NCBI RefSeq assembly: GCF_001029265.1
Contig: NZ_CP011856.1
Span: 62,001-126,000 of the forward strand
DNA length: 64,000 nt
Direction: 5' to 3'
From: Spiroplasma eriocheiris
GTDB lineage: Bacteria > Bacillota_I > Bacilli_A > Mycoplasmatales > Mycoplasmataceae
Under the pieces are notes generated by a model, which saw only the letters and a program-made list of their open reading frames with translations, was not told the origin of the DNA and did no database searches. Below, piece after piece: positions 56,045 to 64,000 of this stretch; within the stretch, counting starts at the first letter, position 1, and every line of letters starts with the position of its first letter. Position numbers and translations under genes: made by a program.

Positions 56045-56668
56045 ATGAGTTTTACCGTAATTAAACATCCATTAATTTTAGATAAGTTAACAAGAATGCG
56101 AAAAAAAGACAGTAATTCCAAAGTTTTTAAAGAAAATCTTGATGAGATTGCCCAGTTAATGGCGTATGAAATTTTTCGTGATTTAGAGTTAAATGAATTT
56201 GAAATTGAAACGCCAGTTGCTAAAACTCAAGGATATAAAATTGCCCGTGATATTGTGCTATTTCCAATTTTACGAGCTGGATTAGGAATGGTTGATGGCA
56301 TTATTAAATTAGTGCCCAATGCTAAAATTGGTCATATTGGGATGTATCGTGATGAAAAAACAATGCAACCGCATGAATATTTTGCCAAAAAACCAAGTAG
56401 TATTGAAAATGCGAATGTCCTAATTTTAGACCCGATGCTAGCAACCGGGGGCAGTGCTTGTTTAGCAATTGAAAAGGTAAAAGAATGGGGAGCACAGGGA
56501 ATCAAATTAGTTTGTTTAGTAGCCGCACCTGAAGGGCGTGATTTTGTGGTCAAAGAACATCCCGATGTGGCAATTTATGTTGCGGCATTAGATGAAAAAT
56601 TAAACGAAAAAGGATATATTGTTCCGGGACTTGGTGATGCAGGAGATCGGATTTTTGGAACCAAATAA
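56045..56668 (+). CDS. upp: Uracil phosphoribosyltransferase
   Basis: A 207-residue UPRTase making UMP from uracil and PRPP. The PRPP-binding loop [17 protein letters not shown] and the uracil-site ending [15 protein letters not shown] are intact, with [14 protein letters not shown] near residue 80. No TGA codon is needed. Start ATG 56045 after GGGAGAAATTAATAAC. The upstream gap has overlapping AATAATATTA repeats (about 55975-56010) with several possible -10 boxes. It lies directly upstream of the ATP synthase operon with no terminator between, as is common in Firmicutes (upp-atp order). Confidence 0.96.
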   Translation: MSFTVIKHPLILDKLTRMRKKDSNSKVFKENLDEIAQLMAYEIFRDLELNEFEIETPVAKTQGYKIARDIVLFPILRAGLGMVDGIIKLVPNAKIGHIGMYRDEKTMQPHEYFAKKPSSIENANVLILDPMLATGGSACLAIEKVKEWGAQGIKLVCLVAAPEGRDFVVKEHPDVAIYVAALDEKLNEKGYIVPGLGDAGDRIFGTK

Positions 56669-56717
56669 AAAAAATAAATTAATTTGAAAAAATAAGTTTA
56701 AAGGTGTAGAATATAAA

Positions 56718-57083
56718 ATGTCAATGATAAGTGTCATCGCACTTTTTGGGATATTGATTATCGTAACAATTTTATATTTGACACTAAAGTGAAGTTGAAC
56801 TTTATACTCAGGATTAATGCTAGGGTATTTGTTTTCTCTTATAGGTTTCTTAATCATTTTATTTTCCGGGTGATTGTTAAGTATAAGTTTAAATAAGTAT
56901 TTTTTTGTCTTAATGTATCTTGTTCGCTTGATGATTTATGCTATTCCAATAATTATTTATGCTTATTGAGATGAATATTTTAATATATTTACCATTATTA
57001 TTGGTCTTAGCATTTTCTCATTTTCTGCATTGTTTTTAAATATCAAACTCCCAAAAAGAAAAAAGAGAGGAAGTGATGGATAA
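56718..57083 (+). CDS. atpI: ATP synthase operon membrane protein I-like
   Basis: A 121-residue protein with four hydrophobic segments (about residues 4-22, 30-55, 63-82, 87-108) and a very basic C-terminus (LPKRKKRGSDG). Several TGA codons are Trp, so it is invisible to a standard-code scan. Identity as AtpI rests on position at the head of the atp operon and on topology; the sequence itself is poorly conserved. AtpI helps assemble the c ring. Its stop is directly followed by the GTG start of atpB. An in-frame ATG at 56724 is an alternative start. Confidence 0.72.
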
Positions 57084-57899
57084 GTGTTAAAGAACAACTT
57101 GAGTCTTCTAACAATCAATATTATTCCAGATCCTGATAAAAGTGGGATGGATGCCTGAAGTGCTACCATTTTGCTTCCGCAGTTACTAACGTTAGTAATT
57201 ACTACTTTTATTATTATGATGTTATGTATTGGTTATTATAAACGACTTAAAAAACTAGGGCCAATGGATGATCCTAGCGGGTTAGTACTTTTTGCCGAAA
57301 TGGCAATTAAGTGAGTTGAACGGCAAGTAATTGATTTAATGGGTCCAAAATATAAATTCTTAACAGTATATGTAATTTATTTATTATTATATATTGGGAT
57401 TGGGAACTTATTAAGTGTTGTTGGTTTTGAGTCAACAGTAACCGCTTATACAGTGCCTTTATCAATGGGATTAGTAACGTTCTTTGGAATTTACTATTTT
57501 GGGATTAAATATCAAAAACTAGCTTATTTCAAAAAATTCTTAATTAACCCCTTAGAATTATTAACACAGTTTGTTCCTTTAATTTCGATTTCATTCCGTT
57601 TATTCGGGAATATCTTAGGAGGAACTGTTATTGTTACATTATTGACAACCTTATTGGCCTTCATATGAGGACATATTCCTTATATTGGACCAGTGGACTT
57701 ATTAGCAGGAATTATCTTACCATGGTTAAGTATCTACTTTGACCTATTTGATGGATTAATTCAAGCATATATTTTTGCGATATTAACCATTGCCTACTGA
57801 GCGATGGAAATGCAGCATGGCGGTGGCGAAAAACACAAGGAAAAAAGTATCAAGGTAAAAAAAGTTAAAAATGAACAAAAAGTTCATTTAAATGTTTAA
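57084..57899 (+). CDS. atpB: ATP synthase F0 subunit a
   Basis: A 271-residue membrane subunit forming the proton half-channels. GTG 57084 immediately follows the atpI stop and is nine bases after AGAGGAAGT. The conserved C-terminal region with the essential Arg reads SISFRLFGNILGGTVIV, and the last membrane segment YIFAILTIAYWAMEM is present. TGA codons are Trp. The C-terminus is basic and slightly extended. It acts with the c ring encoded next. Confidence 0.93.
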
Positions 57900-57965
57900 A
57901 AAAGAGTTAAAATATTAATTATATAGATTTATATTGTTAAAAAAAGAAAGTAGGAGATTGAAATT

Positions 57966-58253
57966 ATGTTAGATCTATTATCGAATTTTGTAGGAGTTTG
58001 ATTAATGTCAATTGATGGGTCATTCTCAAAAGGGATGAGTCTAGTTGGTGCTGGTTTAGCAGCGATTGGATGTTGTGGTTCAGGAGTTGGACAAGGTTAT
58101 ACTGGAGGGAAAGCAGTTGAAGCGATTGGACGTAACCCCGAAGTTGAAGGAAAAGTTCGTACGCAATATATTATTGCCGCAGCGATTACTGAATCAGGAT
58201 CAATTTACGCATTAGTTATTGCGATTATTTTGGCATTTGTTACTGCCAGCTAA
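57966..58253 (+). CDS. atpE: ATP synthase F0 subunit c
   Basis: A 95-residue hairpin protein of the proton-driven rotor. The glycine-rich first helix (SLVGAGLAAIGCCGSGVGQG), polar loop RNPEVEG and second helix with the proton-binding Glu76 in AAITESGSIYALVIAII are all in place; Glu indicates H+ rather than a full Na+ site. The N-terminus is about 20 residues longer than in Bacillus, as in other Mollicutes. A TGA (Trp) lies at residue 12. Start ATG 57966 after AGTAGGAGATTGAAATT. Confidence 0.95.
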
Positions 58254-58337
58254 TAATTTGAATAACAGACTAAATTACGGAAAATTTGAGAACATCACAA
58301 GAATTTATATATCAGAAAGGTGGGGGACACAATAATT

Positions 58338-58862
58338 ATGTGGTTAATGTCAAGACCAATTGAACCAGCGGAAATTATTAATCAGTTATTCCCTAACTTA
58401 TGAGTCTTCATCGCGCACGTAATTGCGACAATTGTGTTATTAACATTGTTAACAAAATGAGTTTATAACCCATTTCGAAAAGCAATGCGTGCTCGTCGAA
58501 ACAAAATAAGAGAAATTCTACAAGATGCTGCTGATAAACAAGCAAAAGCTAACTATGATCAAAAGGAAGCAACCAGCTTGTTAACAACAGCGAAAGTTGA
58601 AGCAAATACAATTGTGGCAACTGCGCGTAGTGAAGCGGAAAATAAAAAGCATCAAATTATCGATGCGGCAAAAAAAGAAGCGGTTCATTTAAACGAACAA
58701 ATGAAAAAAGAAATTGAAAAAGAAAAAGAACAATACAAAGATGATATTCGAAAATCAATTATTGAAGTTGCGTTTGATGCAGCAGGTCAACTATTAAATA
58801 AAGAGATCAGTAAAGATGAGCACAAAAAAATTGTGGAAAACTTTATTGATAATTTAGAATAA
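58338..58862 (+). CDS. atpF: ATP synthase F0 subunit b
   Basis: A 174-residue peripheral stalk subunit: one N-terminal membrane segment (about residues 21-46, LWVFIAHVIATIVLLTLLTKW) and a long charged dimerising helix. The segment is preceded by 20 residues, with no lipobox such as some mycoplasmas have. Two TGA codons are Trp. Start ATG 58338 after AGAAAGGTGGGGGACACAA. The stop is one base before atpH. Confidence 0.92.
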
Positions 58863-58863
58863 T

Positions 58864-59409
58864 ATGATAGTTAGTCAAAAATTTATTGAAAACTATGCTG
58901 TTGCTTTATTAGAACTTGCTGTTGAAAATAAAAAAATTGATGAATATTTAAAAACAGCAAATGTCATTATTGATTTGTTCAAAGAATATCCCGATTATAT
59001 TAAAATGCTTTCTAATACTTATGAATCAAAAGAAGAACGGAAAGTATTATTGAGCAAGGTTTTTAAAGGTAAAATTGAAGCAGATATTTTGCATGCCTTA
59101 TATTTATTAATCGACAGAGAATCTTTTTATGCTGTTAGATTAATTTTTAAGCATTTACGAAAACTTATTAATGAGCGGAACGATGTTCAATATGGAAATG
59201 TTTATTCAGTAGAACCATTAACGCAAGAGCAAATTAAAAGAATTCAAGATAAATTAATTAAAAAATTTGGTTATAACATTGAATTGGTTAATAAGATTGT
59301 TCCCAATTTAATTGGTGGTGTAAAAGTTAAAATTAAACATGAAATTATTGATGGAACATTAGCTGGTCAATTAAAAACAATGAAAGAAAAAGCATTAGGA
59401 AATAAATAA
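58864..59409 (+). CDS. atpH: ATP synthase F1 subunit delta
   Basis: A 181-residue delta subunit linking the peripheral stalk to the top of F1. N-terminal helical bundle starts [14 protein letters not shown]; the C-terminal signature reads [30 protein letters not shown], matching the delta family (v.dpsLiGGfvv..gd.viDgSv...L). Start ATG 58864, one base after the atpF stop, so probably coupled. Confidence 0.93.
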   Translation: MIVSQKFIENYAVALLELAVENKKIDEYLKTANVIIDLFKEYPDYIKMLSNTYESKEERKVLLSKVFKGKIEADILHALYLLIDRESFYAVRLIFKHLRKLINERNDVQYGNVYSVEPLTQEQIKRIQDKLIKKFGYNIELVNKIVPNLIGGVKVKIKHEIIDGTLAGQLKTMKEKALGNK

Positions 59410-59426
59410 GATGTGAGGTGAATAAA

Positions 59427-60998
59427 GTGGCTTTAAATATAAATGAGATTTCAGAAGTTATTAAAAAGCAAATAAAAGACTATGGTAAAAAAATTGAAAT
59501 CCACGAAGAAGGAACTGTTGTCACAGTTGGAGATGGAATTTCATTAATTGATGGTTTAGATAATGCAATGATGGGTGAGTTATTAATTTTTCCCCATGAC
59601 ATTTACGGAATGGTTTTAAACTTAGAAGAAGGCGCTGTCGGAGCGGTTTTAATGGGAGATGATTCTTTAATTAAAGAAGGAGACCAAGTTCGTCGTTCGA
59701 ACCGGATTGTTGAAACACCAGTGGGTGATCCCCTTTTAGGAAGAGTTGTTAACGCGTTAGGACAACCAATTGATGGGAAAGGACCGTTAAAAACAACGAA
59801 AACAAGACCAGTTGAAAGAATTGCCCCCGGAGTTATGACCAGAAAATCAGTTGACCAACCAATGGAAACCGGAATTATGACAATCGACTCAATGATTCCG
59901 ATTGGAAAAGGACAACGGGAATTAATTATTGGTGATCGTCAAACGGGGAAAACAGCGATTGCCATTGATACCATTCTTAACCAAAAGGGTAAAAATGTTA
60001 AATGTATTTATGTAGCAATTGGGCAAAAAGCATCAACAGTGGCCCAAATTGTGGAAAAATTACGTGCGGCTGGAGCAATGGATTATACAACAATTGTCTC
60101 TGCGACAGCAAGTGAACTAGCACCATTGCAGTATTTAGCACCATATACTGGGGTTACCATCGGTGAAGAATGAATGGAATCCGGAGAAGATGTTTTAATT
60201 ATCTATGATGATTTATCAAAACATGCGGTTGCCTATCGAACAATGGCGTTGTTATTACACCGCCCACCTGGTCGGGAAGCTTACCCCGGGGATGTTTTCT
60301 ACTTACACAGTAGATTATTAGAACGTGCTTGTCGGTTAAATAAAGAGTATGGAGGAGGAAGTATTACTGCCTTACCTATTATTGAAACACAAGCGGGTGA
60401 TATTTCTGCTTATATTCCAACTAATGTTATTTCAATTACTGATGGACAAATTTTCTTAAATTCTGACCAATTTAACGCTGGGGTTCGTCCCGCGGTTGAT
60501 GCTGGATTATCTGTGTCACGGGTAGGATCATCTGCGCAAATTAAAGCGATGAAACAAGTTTCAGGTTCATTAAAACTAGAGCTAGCACAATACCGTGAAT
60601 TACAAGCTTTTGCTCAATTTGGATCAGACTTAGATGATGCAACAAAATCAGTCTTAGAACATGGGAAACGTGTTGTGGAAATTTTAAAACAAAAACAATA
60701 TTCACCATTATCACAAATTGACCAAGCAATCGTGTTGTTATCAGTTAATAAAAAACGAACAAAATGAATTCCAATTGAACAAATTAAAGAATTTAAAGAT
60801 GAAATTATTGAACATTTCCATACATCAGCAAAAGCCTTGCGTGATGAATTAGAAACTAAAAAAGCATTTGATGATGAGTTAATGCAAAAAATTGACCACG
60901 AAATTATTAAAGTTGTCAAAAAAGTTGTTGACAAAATTGCTGATTACAAACCAGAAACTTATGGATTAGCTTCGGAATGAGAAAAGCTAGGAAAGTAA
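59427..60998 (+). CDS. atpA: ATP synthase F1 subunit alpha
   Basis: A 523-residue alpha subunit. Nucleotide-binding loop [13 protein letters not shown] near residue 170, Walker [16 protein letters not shown], and the signature [20 protein letters not shown] 59427 is chosen because TGAGGTG ends six bases before it; an in-frame GTG at 59418 lies inside that ribosome site and is less likely. TGA codons at 60171, 60765 and near the end are Trp. Confidence 0.96.
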
Positions 60999-61011
60999 TG
61001 AGGGCTTAAAA

Positions 61012-63280
<2,269 letters not shown>

Positions 63281-63285
63281 TTGTT

Positions 63286-63561
63286 ATGATTAATAAAACA
63301 AACTTAAAAATTATTACTCCCAAGGGAGTCATGGTTGAACAACCCGTTGACATAGTAACCGTGAAAACAATTACTGGTTATATGGGAGTTCTCCATGGTC
63401 ATATTCCCTTAGTATCAACAATTGTTCCTTCGGAAATGTATTATCGTGTTTATAATAAACAATATAAACTAAGTATTAACGGTGGAATTTTACAAGTTGA
63501 TCAGGAATTTGTTAAAATCTTAGCTGATGAAGTTAACTTTCTTGATAAACAAGGTTCATAA
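63286..63561 (+). CDS. atpC: ATP synthase F1 subunit epsilon, N-terminal domain only
   Basis: A 91-residue protein, five bases after atpD. It contains the N-terminal beta-sandwich: NLKIITPKGVMVEQPVDIVTVKT, TGYMGVLHGHIPLVSTI and the strand pattern INGGILQVDQEFVKILADE. It ends there; the C-terminal two-helix domain of about 40-45 residues, which in other bacteria inhibits ATP hydrolysis, is absent. A terminator follows at once, and the sequence beyond the stop shows no helix-coding frame, so this is a real loss rather than a frameshift. The beta domain still suffices to attach gamma to the c ring. Confidence 0.9.
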   Translation: MINKTNLKIITPKGVMVEQPVDIVTVKTITGYMGVLHGHIPLVSTIVPSEMYYRVYNKQYKLSINGGILQVDQEFVKILADEVNFLDKQGS

Positions 63562-63592
63562 AAAAGATCTTATGAAAAATAAGATTTTTTTA
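63561..63592 (+). terminator. Terminator of the ATP synthase operon
   Basis: AAAAAGATCTTA / TAAGATTTTTTT stem (one G-T pair) with an A-rich loop and T run, directly after atpC. Confidence 0.75.
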
Positions 63593-63738
63593 TTTAACCG
63601 ATATTTTTCAAGCCTTTTTAAAGTAATTAAAAGTTGTCTTTTATTTTAATTGAGTTATAATTAAGAAACTAAACTATAAAAAAACAACAAAAGAATAGAG
63701 AAAAAGTACTGACTATTAATTAAGGAGGTCATATTATT

Positions 63739-64000
63739 ATGAAAAAATTTTTATCAATTTTAGGAGCAGTAGGATTAACAGTATCAGGAGCATCAAGCGT
63801 GATTGCTTGTAATACGCATAAAAGTAATACCCCTAATCCCGAACCTTCAAAAGACAAACGTATTATTACAAAACTAAGTTCATGAACAAATTTAAGACCA
63901 TTATTATTTGATTCAAAAGATTATCAAAGTTTAACCGCTGATAATTTAGTGAACACCATTGCTAACCAATTGCCATTAGATGAAACTAACAAAGTAGTTG
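63739..64000 (+). CDS. Lipoprotein, Spiroplasma type, truncated by window end
   Basis: ATG 63739 after AAGGAGG with 10-base spacing; 87 codons are visible before the window ends. The leader FLSILGAVGLTVSGASSVIAC is the shared signal of Spiroplasma citri-group lipoproteins, with the lipidated Cys at residue 24. The mature protein begins with a short disordered Asn/Pro/Lys linker, then DKRIITKLSSW and helical sequence. The function cannot be told from this part. Confidence 0.85.

Noticed and set aside
59411-59426. Upstream starts for atpA (GTG 59418) and for atpD (61838)
   Set aside because: The first lies in the ribosome site of the better GTG 59427; the second lies inside atpG, and ATG 61886 gives the conserved N-terminus.

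Overview
The window is a stretch of Spiroplasma chromosome. It is AT-rich, and UGA is read as tryptophan (genetic code 4): nearly every long gene carries in-frame TGA codons at expected Trp positions and none can be read end to end in the standard code. Short Gram-positive-type leaders, strong AGGAGG ribosome sites, a DHH nanoRNase, RF1, lipoproteins with the 'MKKLLSILGA..' type signal, PTS fructose and beta-glucoside systems, and a nine-gene ATP synthase operon fit Spiroplasma better than Mycoplasma. I cannot name the species from sequence alone. All coordinates for interrupted reading frames were rebuilt by hand with UGA = Trp.

Layout. 1-7.8 kb: end of a degenerate ABC ATPase, nrnA-tdk, a broken small gene, prfA-prmC, a polytopic membrane protein and a Sua5/YrdC protein. 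7.8-12.8 kb: lineage-specific proteins, including a 985-aa membrane-anchored acidic protein. 12.8-19.4 kb: a nucleoside-type ABC import operon (BMP lipoprotein, double ATPase, two permeases, the first with a 350-residue coiled-coil tail) behind a long leader. 19.5-32.4 kb: rpoB-rpoC and the str operon rpsL-rpsG-fusA-tuf. 32.5-45.7 kb: LemA/DUF3137, manA, fruA, a 999-aa E2-like protein lacking its catalytic residues, a YigZ protein, tRNA-His, two overlapping PQ-loop genes, a MalY-type aminotransferase and a DUF402 protein. 45.8-55.9 kb: sugar catabolism, with two GH1 glycosidases, PTS lac/cel EIIB, EIIC and EIIA, a Gfo/Idh/MocA dehydrogenase, ROK kinase and MupG. EIIC, ROK and MupG are each interrupted. 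56-63.6 kb: upp and atpIBEFHAGDC, with an unusually short epsilon subunit. The window ends inside a lipoprotein gene.

How the parts work together. The str/rpo genes, prfA/prmC and tuf are translation and transcription housekeeping. fruA and manA feed fructose and mannose phosphates into glycolysis; tdk, upp and the BMP-type ABC importer form a nucleoside/base salvage set, expected in an organism without de novo pyrimidine and purine synthesis. The ATP synthase probably works mainly as an ATP-driven proton pump in a respiration-less cell (inference).

Most notable points: the catalytically dead E2-like protein; a pair of short promoter-to-terminator units at 32.5 and 42.8 kb that share start-site and terminator sequences; a promoter for fruA whose spacer is almost pure poly-A; the permease with a coiled-coil tail; the decaying beta-glycoside/MupG operon; and two antisense small membrane-protein paralogues bracketing the PTS EIIB/EIIC genes.
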